A stretch of DNA of 64,000 bases from Channallabes apus (taxonomy: Eukaryota > Chordata > Actinopteri > Siluriformes > Clariidae). Of this stretch, positions 55,378-64,000 are shown piece after piece; the first letter of the stretch is position 1; every line of letters starts with the position of its first letter. The position numbers and the translations under genes were made by a program. The stretch covers positions 10,489,501 through 10,553,500 of the forward strand of contig CM060104.1 in NCBI GenBank assembly GCA_030522415.1. Reading direction: 5' to 3'. The notes beneath the pieces are model-generated. The model did no database searches, was not told the DNA's origin, and was given only the letters and a program-made list of their open reading frames with translations.

Positions 55378-56283
55378 TCACCGATTAACTAGACCTCTAC
55401 TGAGACTATGAGCTATACTACAGGAAATGAGAGCAGCACCTTCCCGAGTGGGATGGACACCGTCCCGCCCTAACAGGCCAGCTTTGCCCTCAAAGGTCTT
55501 CCAATTGTCTATGAAGCCCACATTATTTTTGGAGCACCACCTGGACATCCAGCGGTTCAGCGACCATAACCTGCTGTAAGCTATGTCGCCACGTCTCATT
55601 GGGATGGGACCAGAGCATATTACTTCATCGGACATCGCCTTCGCTAATTTAAACACCTCTGTAAAGTTATTCTTACTAACCTCTGACTGACGAAGGCGTA
55701 TATCATTAGCTCCAGCATGTACCACTATTTTAGAGAACCTATGCTGTCGTAGAGCCCTAAGATTACCTGCTATGTCCGGTTCTCTGGCTCCCGGGATACA
55801 CCTAATCACTGCCGCTGGCGCCCCTAAAGGTCTAGCTAATGTCACGTGCCTCAGTATAGAGTCTCCTATAACCAGAGCTCTTTCAGGTTTCTCAGCGGGT
55901 GCAGCACTGAGGAGAGCAAACCTGTTGGACACGTGACGCGCAGAGGAGGTGTGCTCCGGTGGGCTAGCCTTAGCGTTAGCTTTGGCTGAACGAGTATGCC
56001 GCCGAGTCGTCACCCACTCGCCCCGCTGTGAGGGCTCTAATGCCGGAGTCGGGGGCTGTTTATCTCCGCCTGTGGCACCCAGACTGTCCGCTACAGGAAT
56101 AACGCTGCTCTCACACTGTCTAACACTCTCTAAAGTCTGGATGCGCTCCTCTAACGCTGATATCTTCTCCGTCAGAGTGCTCACTAACACACACCTATCA
56201 CAAATAAAATTATCACTAATGACGGAGGAAGAATGTCTAAACATCCTGCACTCTACACACTGAACAAGCTGAACGGTAGACAT
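55378..56283 (-). CDS. L2 copy B ORF1: zinc-finger, coiled-coil, SGNH esterase-like protein
   Basis: 301 codons from ATG (MSTVQLVQCVECRMFRHSSS) to TGA. In order: a Cys cluster (CVEC...CDRC, residues about 10-32) that may bind zinc or RNA; a short coiled coil (LTEKISALEERIQTLESV, about 37-55); a polar linker; and an SGNH-hydrolase-like domain with ALVIGDSILRHV (nucleophile Ser, about 142), VHAGANDIRL (Asn/Asp block) and DGVHPTREG (Asp-His pair, about 278). L2/CR1 elements with such an esterase in ORF1 are known in fish. The protein would coat L2 RNA. The frame is undamaged here, although the element as a whole is split. Confidence 0.8.
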   Translation of the reverse strand: MSTVQLVQCVECRMFRHSSSVISDNFICDRCVLVSTLTEKISALEERIQTLESVRQCESSVIPVADSLGATGGDKQPPTPALEPSQRGEWVTTRRHTRSAKANAKASPPEHTSSARHVSNRFALLSAAPAEKPERALVIGDSILRHVTLARPLGAPAAVIRCIPGAREPDIAGNLRALRQHRFSKIVVHAGANDIRLRQSEVSKNNFTEVFKLAKAMSDEVICSGPIPMRRGDIAYSRLWSLNRWMSRWCSKNNVGFIDNWKTFEGKAGLLGRDGVHPTREGAALISCSIAHSLSRGLVNR

Positions 56284-56400
56284 TATAACGTACCTCTGTG
56301 TCGGAGTTTTAGTTGTTTAGTTGAGGAAACTCGCGCGTTGCGAAACTTTCGCGGCAACAATACGAAAACAGGAAGCTACGTCACCAACAGGAAGACGTAG

Positions 56401-57436
56401 AGACCAGTTTACACACACACACTGATCAGACACCAGACACTGATCAGACACTTTACAGTGTCAGGAAATCCTATGATGAATGCTGAGTTTGTATTTAAAG
56501 GGTTAGTCCAAACATGAAAATTCGTTCAATAATTACTCATATTTATATATTCATTTGCATTTATATGCTTCTGTCCAATACAACAAACACTATATTCAAG
56601 GTATTAATAAATTGTATAATTAATAAGAAAACAATGCTTTACCAGGCAATCATCAAAGAGATCCTCTTCAGATTCACGTCTCATCTTTACGCTTTGTTTC
56701 TGTGAAAATATTTACATTGTATCATTACATAATCTTTTATTCGTACAACTACATTTAGGCCTTTATCCAAAGCAAATTACAAAAGAGGAAGGCATCAAGC
56801 ATGTCAAGCAGTGCTACTAACACAAAGTTTCTGACACCGTTAGAAACAGATATTTGCATTTCTGCTTTAATATCCGTGTTATTTATTGGTGACTTTGACG
56901 GTTGTCTGTTACAATATTTTTCTTAAATATTCACCATTCAAATAATTGCTTTATGTAGATAAGTTACAGCAGAATTCGTAGAAAACAGACAAAATAATGT
57001 ATTTAGTCTTTCTAAATACCAGAATTGATTTTTATTTTGTTTTACTGTTCAAAAGTAGCAGTTATTCTTCAATGAATGTTTTCTATAATGAGGATTAACG
57101 TCTGCTTTGGAAGAGAGGTCAAATAAACAAATGTTCACAATGGGGGAAAAAAGTTAAATAAAATGCCTTTATTTCACTTCAGAGACCTATGAAAAAATAA
57201 ATTCTAGTAAGTATAAAACGCCATGGTCAGTTTTTATCCCATATAATGTACACACATTATATGATAAAAAAAAAAAAAAAGTAGAAAAAAAAAATGATCA
57301 GTTCTTATTCAGGACGTCCCATACTATATACACACCACATATGAAACTATTTTACTGCAGCATTTTTCAGATATGGGGCATTATTACATTTCAAAGGGGT
57401 ATAAAGACCCCATTTCTAATAAGTGTAAAAGCTAAA
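56401..57436. other. Part of the 18.5 kb element, AT-rich, no gene seen
   Basis: 56760-56830 matches 4690-4750 inverted (GAGGAAGGCATCAAGCATGT), confirming it belongs to the same element interior. One copy of a ~95-base direct repeat lies at 57286-57383; the other is at 57617-57706. Confidence 0.5.
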
Positions 57437-57605
57437 CTTACCTCGAACACGACAAACTCCAGCTGCAGCCACGCCGTGTTGTAACCTCCGTAATGATTCC
57501 CAACCGACTGATACACAGCGCGGGCAAAGCGACTCCAAACACGCATGCGCAGTTTAATTTGCACACATTTTCGGCTTCAGTAGACACACAATACTTCAGA
57601 CTGAA
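57437..57605 (-). repeat. Duplicated first-exon/promoter block, copy 1
   Basis: About 168 bases nearly identical to 58274-58441. On the minus strand it contains a CGCATGCGC core like an NRF-1 site (57541-57551) and the exon with TAWLQLEFVVFE-like coding ending at GTAAGTTTAG. It is bracketed by the 95-base direct repeats, so a segment was duplicated in tandem. Confidence 0.65.
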
Positions 57606-58273
57606 ACAGAAAAAAAACAATGATCAGTTCTTATTCAGGACGTCCCATACTATATACACACCACATATGAAACTATTTTACTGCAGCATTTTTCAGATAT
57701 GGGGCATTCTCTCTGTGTTGTTCATGAAACTACCGTAATCACTGTAATATGCGCGCGCACTAAAATCAATCGCGGCTGGCTTGACCATGTTTTTCTGAAC
57801 CGCGGCTGGCTTTACCGCAGTAAATTAGAGCTGCTGTCAATACTGTATGAACATATGTACAGGTTCTTTACTCGTAACTCATTAATAAAGTTCGGCTTCA
57901 GAAAAAAAAACGTTTATTGCTAGTGCTCTTTTACCATTTAATGCTTTAACACACACGACTCAGTTTGTTCAGAAATGGCATCTAACTGGCGAGCCTTTGT
58001 CTGAACACGCCGTTTTCACTCGGGTTGGGGGCAAGAAACACACATCTCGGTGTATTAATCCGCGCGCTCGGTTCGTTATTATTTTATTTATTTATTTATT
58101 TACCACAGGACTCATGGGGGCTCCGTAGGTTCAGTTTTTTACACGAAAACGGTGTTTTGTGAATCTCCACACTATTAAAAACTGAAATTGCTAATTGTAC
58201 GTCCTGAGATTAAGATGAACATTTATTGGGAGTCATGGAAGCGAGAATCACATCCAAAAAAGAAACCTAAACT

Positions 58274-58441
58274 TACCTCGAACACGACAAACTCCTGCTG
58301 CAGCCACGCCGTGTTGTAACCTCCGTGATGATTCCCAACCGACTGATACACAGCGCGGGCACAGCGACTCCAAACACGCATGCGCAGTTTAATTTGCACA
58401 CATTTTCGGCTTCAGTAGACACACAATACTTCAGACTGAAA
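58274..58441 (-). promoter_or_regulatory. First exon and likely promoter of the SAM-domain-like gene, copy 2
   Basis: Minus strand: ACTGCGCATGCGTG (58375-58388), a near-consensus NRF-1 site, followed by the exon reading YNTAWLQQEFVVFE and the donor GAG|GTAAGT. The same block occurs in element copy 1 at about 3945-4110. The NRF-1 match is by consensus only. Confidence 0.45.
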
Positions 58442-58563
58442 CACGACTGCCCCCTACAGGTAATGAAGGGCATGTTCACAGCTTCCCGCACGCAGCCGCG
58501 CAAAGCCGCGGCAAGTCACGGGATCCCTTTTCTCGAAACGCAGGTTTTAAATGGCGACATCTG

Positions 58564-58858
58564 TAACACTGTATAAATGCAGATCATTTCCTGCTATCTG
58601 TTTCACCCAGATGAGGATGGGTTCCCTGTCGAGTCTGGTTCCTCTCATGGTTTCTTCCTATTACCGTCTCAGGGAGTTTTTCCTTGCCACTGTCGCCCTC
58701 GGGCTTGCTCGCCAGGGAATATCTGAACATTTTGATTCATACACATTCACATTCCATACAAACTTAAATAATTCTTTTGATTGTGTAAAGCTGTTTTGAG
58801 ACAATGTCAATTGTTAAAAGCGCTATACAAATAAAACTGAATTGAATTGAATTGAATA
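58564..58858 (+). mobile_element. 3' end of L2 copy A beyond the 18.5 kb insertion
   Basis: Starts AACACTGTATAAATGCAGAT, continues GAGGATGGGTTCCCTGTCGA, and ends AAAACTGAATTGAATTGAAT. It joins to 40083 when the inserted element is removed, matching the uninterrupted sequence of copy B (about 48085-47790) except for a few missing bases at the joint. Confidence 0.75.
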
Positions 58859-59046
58859 AACAGCTTTAAATGGTACTTCAGCATAGTAAAAGTACCCTAG
58901 CATGAGTTTATATAATTGAAAATATTATGTATGAATAAAATATAATTTATATATTCGTGTTTAATTAAATTCTTAACATTTTAATGGTTAGTGATTGTTG
59001 CAGACATTCACACAATTTTTGGGGGAAGGGATTGGCTTGTACAGGC
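58859..59046. repeat. Repeat flank shared with 6300-6610 and 35690-35985
   Basis: Includes TTCGTGTTTAATTAAATTCT and TTTTAATGGTTAGTGATTGT, both also found (in either direction) in element copy 1. It links the L2 copy A insertion site and the start of BEL-2. No gene. Confidence 0.55.
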
Positions 59047-59420
59047 TGTAGATGCGGACATATTATTTCACTAGTTTTGACGCCTATCTTTAATTTGAAG
59101 TTTCACTCACACAACAGAAGTCTGATGATCTCTTTGTCTCTCATAGTTTATTTTGTCAGCATCAAAGAATCAACACTTCATACAGTTGTCTTGAGTAAAT
59201 CCTGGTTTTACAACACCAGTTGCTGTATCTTGTAAATTTCTGACTTTTACACCAACCTATTTGCTGTATCTTACTAAGATCTTGAATTACGATTAGCTTA
59301 CGGTCAAAAGCTTGTGTTTCCGTAGCCTTCCGCATCTAAACTGAACTTTCTATACAAATACATGTCATAGAGATACATGTAATAGTGGAATGACATCACA
59401 GACCAACTTACGATCTTACA
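59047..59420 (-). repeat. 3' LTR of BEL-2, internally deleted
   Basis: TGTAGATGCGGAC to GATCTTACA on the plus strand. About 290 bases that other copies have just after the TGTAAGA start are missing. It lies next to the integrase end, in the right place for a 3' LTR. Confidence 0.7.
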
Positions 59421-59568
59421 TCTTTGTGTTTTTTTTTTGTTTTTTTTTTGTAACGACATACAATTAAACTTTCTTAAACTTTTGAACCTTTTAAATCTTT
59501 TAAATGTATCATATTTATCTCAGGTGTTTATATTTGCATATCAAATTTCATAACAGATTATCACACAT

Positions 59569-60891
59569 TTAACAGTTTATTTCACATATGAGGCACAGCT
59601 TGTCAATGGGTCTTTCCAGAATGTTGGTCTTACTTTTAACTAGCACACATCTCACAAGTCTCCTTTTGTCGGGAAACACTTTCGTGATTCTTCCCATGAC
59701 CCATGAATTTCTTGGAGGAGACTCATCAATTATTAAAACTATGTCTCCAATCGAAATGTTTTTTCTCCTTTGAAACCTTTTTTGATGTTCCTGGAGCAAG
59801 GGCAAGTATTCACGCACCCATCGCTTCCAAAACAGTTCTGATAGGTACTGCATCTGCTTCCACCTGCGACGTGCATATATGTCTTCCTTTTTGAAAAGTC
59901 CAGGGGGCAGGTTTGGCTGTTTTTTCATCAGCAGCAGGTGGTTAGGCGTCAGGGGTTCCAGATCTGTGGGATCTTCCGAGACAGTAGTAAGGGGTCGGTT
60001 ATTCATTATCGCTTCTACCTCACACATGAATGTATGCAGGCTCTCATCAGTTAATGTTTGTTCTTTCAGTACTGAGCTCAAGATTTTTGTAACTGATCTG
60101 ATCTGCCTTTCCCATATTCCACCAAAGTGAGATCCAGAAGGTGGATTGAATGTCCACTGTATGTTCCTTTGAATGAAGAAGCTTTCAATTTGTGACTGAT
60201 TCCATTGCTGAATAGCCTCGCGCAGTTCAGTCTCAGCGCCTATGAAGTTTGTTCCATTGTCACTTCTCATAACTGACACCTGACCTCTCCTGCTTATAAA
60301 GCGTCGCATGGCGTTCACACAAGAGTCTGTGTCGAGCGAATGAGCAATTTCAATGTGCACGGCTCTTGTTTTTAAACAAGTGAAAAGTACGCCATATCTT
60401 TTAACGTTGCTTCTGCCACGTTTGACCTCAAAGGGTCCAAAGAAATCTACTCCCACATTAGTAAAGGTTGGGTGATCTGGTGTTATTCTATCACTTGGCA
60501 GTTCTGTCATTTTTTGCTCGCCTGTTTTAGCTCTAGACTTCCTGCATATGACAAACCTGGAGAGAAACGGTCTTACAAGTGAGTTAGCAGTCGGAATCCA
60601 GTATTTCTGCCGCAGTTCTGAAAGCATGTAATTTCTGCCACTGTGTCCAATCTTTTCATGAACATCTCTTAATATTAACGTTGTAATATGTGAGTCTTTA
60701 GGTATAATGACTGGGTGTTTAACGTGCTCTGGCATTGCGGACCTGCCGAGACGTCCTCCGACTCTCAGCAATCCATCCTGTAGTACTGGGTCCAGTTTGG
60801 ACAAGCAATTGTTTCTTTTTACAGATGCCTTGCGTTTTTGCTGTGTTAGAATTCCCTGTTTGAATTCTACTGGTGCTGTACCCTTTTGCAA
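59569..60891 (-). CDS. BEL-2 integrase, open reading frame
   Basis: 440 codons without a stop. Zinc-binding domain: HVKHPVIIPKDSH, HEKIGHSGRNYML, RQKYWIP, with the Cys pair damaged (RFVICRKSRA). Catalytic core: [14 protein letters not shown] (first Asp), MRSDNGTNFIGAETE (second Asp), SGSHFGGIWERQIRS (Glu), so the D,D-35-E-like triad is complete. C-terminal: KEDIYARRRWKQMQYLS and GDIVLIIDESPPRNSWVMGR. It would insert the cDNA and make the 5-bp duplications seen for this family. The rest of pol upstream is out of frame or interrupted, so expression is doubtful. Confidence 0.85.
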   Translation of the reverse strand: MQKGTAPVEFKQGILTQQKRKASVKRNNCLSKLDPVLQDGLLRVGGRLGRSAMPEHVKHPVIIPKDSHITTLILRDVHEKIGHSGRNYMLSELRQKYWIPTANSLVRPFLSRFVICRKSRAKTGEQKMTELPSDRITPDHPTFTNVGVDFFGPFEVKRGRSNVKRYGVLFTCLKTRAVHIEIAHSLDTDSCVNAMRRFISRRGQVSVMRSDNGTNFIGAETELREAIQQWNQSQIESFFIQRNIQWTFNPPSGSHFGGIWERQIRSVTKILSSVLKEQTLTDESLHTFMCEVEAIMNNRPLTTVSEDPTDLEPLTPNHLLLMKKQPNLPPGLFKKEDIYARRRWKQMQYLSELFWKRWVREYLPLLQEHQKRFQRRKNISIGDIVLIIDESPPRNSWVMGRITKVFPDKRRLVRCVLVKSKTNILERPIDKLCLICEINC

Positions 60892-60904
60892 TGTGAGAAT
60901 TTCT

Positions 60905-61477
60905 TCCTTAAAATTTTGTCTTTGAGTGAACTTAATGATTTCATTTTCTGCTCTTGTTAGGTCTTGAACTGTTAAAGACTTCTAATTTTCTGTCTTTGGG
61001 TTATCTACTTGTGTTTTGACCCTTTCTGTTTTTTTGTTTGAGCATGTCTCTGATGCGAAGGATCCAGGCAACGGATCATTTTAACTTGCCAATCAGAGTG
61101 ATAATTAATCAATTTACTCACTGCGTCTGTGCTTTCTGTGATGCTCATAAAGTTCACTAAAGCTGAGAGCTTAATTTCACTGTCTTTTTCTTTTATCGAC
61201 ATATCATAGGTGTTCTCACGCCATTTGCACTCTGCTTCTTTGAGAAAGGAAGGACCATGGATCCAGGTGACGTTTTTCATAAACTTTTCACAGGATACCC
61301 CCCTGGATGCAGAATCAGCTGGGTTTTTGAGGTATTAACGTACCTCCATTGCTGGGACTTGTTTGACTCTCTTATAATGGCAATTCTGTTGGCCACAAAG
61401 GTTTTAAAACGAAGTGTTTCATTGTCGATGTATCTCAAAACAGTTGTGCTGTCAGTCCAAAACATAGACTCCAGCAA
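60905..61477 (-). pseudogene. BEL-2 RNase H, C-terminal half, frameshifted
   Basis: Has MFWTDSTTVLRYIDNE (third acidic residue), RESNKSQQWRYVNTSK and then a one-base change before the NPADSASRG-like motif (seen as TQLILHPGG). KNVTWIHGPSFLKEAECKW follows. It is separated from its N-terminal half by the solo LTR at 61478-62127. Confidence 0.8.
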
Positions 61478-62127
61478 TGTAAGTGCCATATCGCACTTAT
61501 GAATTTGTTGTTGTGTTTATTTTATTTTATTTTAATTGGTGTTATTTCATTTATTCTACCTTGTTCTATTCATTAGTAAAGCATTAAGCATTAAGTTTGT
61601 TACATAAGCCATAAGCTTTATATTTCTTAGTCATGCATCATAAGTTGATAATCGTAGGTTGGTCTGTGATGTCATTCTACTATTACATGCATTTGTGTGA
61701 CTGTGATATGCTAGAAAGCTCTGTATAGATTTGGAAGGCTACGGAAACACAAGCTTTTGACCGTCAGCTAATGAGAGCTCCCGGTAAGCTAGAAATGTAA
61801 AATACAGCAACTAGGTTGTTGTAACGGTAAGCTAACGTAAGCTGGGAATGTAAGAAACAACAAGAGTGTTGTTATATACCCAAGCCAAGATTGTAATCTA
61901 CAAGATACAGCAAATAGGTTGTTGTAAAACTCAGAGATTTGCAAGATGCAGCAACTGGTGTCTGTAATCACAGTGGATTTACTCAAGACGACTGTATGAA
62001 GTGTTGATTCTTTGATGCTGACAAATAAACTACAAGAGACAAAGAGATCGGACTTCTGTCATGTGAGTGAAACTTTAAGACATTAGCTACGCGTCAAAAC
62101 TAGTGAAATAATATGACCGCATCTACA
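61478..62127 (+). repeat. Solo BEL LTR with 5-bp duplication AGCAA, inside BEL-2 RNase H
   Basis: AGCAA flanks it at 61473-61477 and 62128-62132. The sister BEL-1 has AGCAA once (20055-20059). It runs TGTAAGTGCCATATCG to CGCATCTACA, 650 bases, in the opposite direction to its host. It is the longest and cleanest LTR of the family here. Confidence 0.9.
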
Positions 62128-62132
62128 AGCAA

Positions 62133-63296
62133 TTTCAATTCTAGCTGTTCTTTCAACATTTTGTCATTTTTTACAGCGACCACTGCCGCAGTCAGTTCCA
62201 TTCGTGGAATGGTGGTTTGTTTCAGAGGTGCTACACGCGAGTTCCCCATCTTGAATGCACAATGTGTGAGTCCATCAGCATTTACTAACCTGAGGTATGA
62301 GACAACTCCGTATCCCATTTCACTCGCATCTGAGAAGTGGTGGAGTTGAGCCGTAACTGTAGCTCCGAAGTCGACTTGTTTCATGCACCTTGCTACGCTG
62401 AACTCGGACAGTTGGGGCAACTCTTGCAGCCAGGTTTTCCATGCCTTTGCAAACTGCTCGGCAATGTCGTCATATCCCACGCTAGTTTTTCTGTACATAA
62501 CTGCTGCATTAAAATTTTAGCTGGCAGTATGACAGGTGTGAGAAAACCTAAGGGATCGAAGATTGAGCTAGTGATTGACAGGATTCCCCGTCTTGTCACA
62601 GGTCGTTCTTTTAAACTAATCTTAAACTTGAACATGTCTGAATCGATGCACCACAACACCCCCAGAGCTCTCTCAATGGGCAGTGCATCTTTGGTCAAGT
62701 CTAAGTCTCTCATATCTTTGATCATTTCGCTTTCGGGTATGGAAGTCAGTAGGGCACGGCTGTTGCTTGCCCATTTAGTGAGGTTGAACCCTCCACTTGC
62801 AAAGAGGCTTGGGAGATCATTGTACAGGGTGACTGCTTGATCATGGGTTGCAACAGACTTCAAGCAGTCGTCAACGTAAAAGTTTTTAAGCACTGTGTTA
62901 ACTGCCACAGCAGGTGCGTTGCTGCGGTTTTCTTCTGTTGTCTTTCTAAGGGCAAAGTTAGCAACGCTAGGAGATGATTTTGCACCGAACAAGTGAACTA
63001 CCATCTTAAACTCAACTAGATCTTGGTTCACGTCTCCGTTTGGCCACCATAGGAAGCGCAGCAGGTCTGTGTCCTTTTCAGGGACTCTCACTTGGTAGTA
63101 CAAGACTTCTACATCTGCCATCATGGCAATTTCTTCTTGTCTAAAGCATGTGAGCACACCGATGAGTGAGTTTGTTAAGTCTGGTCCTTGTAGGAGCTCG
63201 CTATTTAGTGACACTCCTTGATAGCTAGCAGCACAGTCAAAAACCACCCTCAGTTTATTCTTTTGAGCATGATAGATGCCATGATGCGGTATGTAC
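62133..63296 (-). pseudogene. BEL-2 reverse transcriptase and RNase H N-terminal half
   Basis: From about 63296: [18 protein letters not shown], then [49 protein letters not shown], the box [10 protein letters not shown] (about 62863-62885), [17 protein letters not shown], and [18 protein letters not shown] frame change near 62470 (MTTLPSS against DDIAEQF) leads into RNase H with FSDASEMGYGVVSYL and RMELTAAVVAV. The element is cut off upstream at about 63297, so protease and gag are missing. Confidence 0.85.
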
Positions 63297-63300
63297 TGTA

Positions 63301-63549
63301 TGTTTTTTTTGGACAGGGAGTTAGGGAAGGATTATGTATTTTATTTTATTTCTTTTTGACTTGGGAATTTAGTTTATCTTAAAAGAAGACCATTTTGTTT
63401 ATTATTTTGGCCTAGTCAACCTCTGAAGTTGTAACCCTTACCTTTTTGCCCATAAATAAAAAGAAAATTTGTTCTTCCTAATTTCTCTGGTAGTGAGACT
63501 CCTTCACTTGTCTTTTGCTACGACACAGTCCCCTAGACGGTCGTAACAG
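63301..63549. repeat. Possible LTR of another family
   Basis: Starts TGTTTTTTTTGGACAGGGAG, contains CCCATAAATAAAAAG (poly(A)-signal-like), and ends GGTCGTAACA. It borders the break in BEL-2. No target duplication is visible, so the call is weak. Confidence 0.3.
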
Positions 63550-64000
63550 CTTTGAACATGAATATGTAAAAAATGCTAAATACATTTATATATTAAAAAA
63601 TAAATATTGCTTATGATGAAAAATTAGATGAAACTAAGTTTATTATAAAATAAAGAATATAAAAGTATACATGTATAGTATATGAAAAAAAAGATATTTA
63701 TATTTTTTCATGTACAACATATTTATTTTCATATTGCTTATTTTGCTGTATTGTCTCATGTAATTTTTTATTTGTAAACCATTAACCTATGAATTTATGT
63801 TCTAATATAATCTTTGATAGCGATTATGTAGGGGGGGGGCAATCTATGGCACGGGGGCATTTTAGCGCATAACACCGGCACGGGTATGGCTGTAGCATCT
63901 GTAGCATTTACTTGTAGTGATTGTACTAAGATGGGGTAATAATGTCAATCTAGGCACTGAACATATTGAGAAGAAAATGCTGTATTTTCTTGAATAATAC
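63550..64000 (-). mobile_element. Third piece of the long-armed TIR element (inner part of an arm)
   Basis: 63826-63885 (GGGGGGGCAATCTATGGCAC, then GCATTTTAGCGCATAACACC) matches the inner end of the right arm at 51695-51745. The AT-rich sequence before it resembles 51570-51690 in composition. The match fades after about 63885, so this copy is diverged or a cousin. The rest lies outside the window or is lost. Confidence 0.5.

Larger units (their letters stand above)
47788..56400 (-). mobile_element. L2-type LINE copy B, near full length, split by another element
   Basis: 5' end near 56400, ORF1 at 56283-55378, ORF2 from 55377, 3' end at 47788 with a run of ATTCA units. The piece 48879-52372 is a later insertion. 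The leader (about 56284-56400) is GC-rich with CGCGCGTTGCG-type words and may hold the internal promoter. It is very similar to copy A. Confidence 0.85.
40084..58563. mobile_element. 18.5 kb element with CAGATGTCGCC ends and TA duplication, nested in L2 copy A
   Basis: The left tip CAGATGTCGCCCTTAAAACC and right tip (inverted) CAGATGTCGCCATTTAAAACC lie next to TA on both sides (40082-40083, 58564-58565). Outside them the two halves of L2 copy A rejoin. Much of its length is later insertions (L2 copy B and what is inside it). Its own parts are a plus-strand gene piece at 42271-42564 and a minus-strand SAM-like gene (58330 down to 47396). No transposase is recognised. Confidence 0.7.

Overview
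This window looks like a transposable-element-dense stretch of a teleost fish genome. The evidence is spliced exons with GT-AG introns, L2-type and RTE-type LINEs, BEL/Pao LTR retrotransposons, Tc1-like and piggyBac/Harbinger-like DNA transposon remnants, tRNA-derived SINE sequence, and many AT, CA and GATA microsatellites. The L2 3' tail made of repeated TTGAA units is typical of fish. I see no ordinary host gene, rRNA or CRISPR array. Almost everything readable is a mobile element or its debris. The species cannot be named from this.

Layout. 1-2946: 3' part of a decayed RTE-type LINE. 3163-9851: a 6.7 kb element with long inverted arms, TA target duplication and a piece of a captured SAM-domain-like gene. 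9.9-11.9 kb: repeats and a piggyBac-derived first exon. 11.8-23.9 kb: a tangle of BEL/Pao elements. A plus-strand LTR and gag are followed by a minus-strand element (BEL-1) running 3' LTR, integrase, RNase H, RT, gag. BEL-1's integrase is split by a second copy (14709-18970) of the element seen at 3163-9851. 24.1-32.2 kb: an array of CCAAT boxes, then an 11-exon gene (25804-32181) for a large protein with transposase-like Asp motifs (a fish family I recall as DUF6729). A 5'-truncated L2 breaks exon 6. 32.9-34.7 kb: tRNA-like pieces, a BEL gag/protease fragment and a solo LTR.

35.99-58.86 kb is a nest of insertions. An L2 LINE (copy A) is split by an 18.5 kb element with a TA duplication (40084-58563). 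That element contains a nearly full-length L2 LINE (copy B). Copy B is split by a 3.5 kb element with ~690 bp inverted arms and a 6-bp duplication (48879-52372). This in turn contains a Tc1-like transposon (49722-51562), which carries a tRNA-Gly-derived SINE (49943-50170). 59.0-63.3 kb is a second BEL/Pao element on the minus strand (BEL-2), with a solo LTR of its own family inside its RNase H. The window ends in an LTR-like sequence and a third piece of the long-armed element.

The most interesting points are: (1) the spliced, probably transposase-derived gene with a CCAAT-box array upstream; (2) L2 copies in which ORF2 follows ORF1 in the same frame after one TGA, with no usable ATG; (3) the long-armed element with 6-bp target duplications and subterminal repeats; (4) two transposon families with different ends sharing one SAM-domain-like cargo gene; (5) a SINE whose tail matches the 3' tail of the RTE LINE in the same window. 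Several insertions can be checked against an empty site in a sister copy within the window, which fixes their ends to the base.
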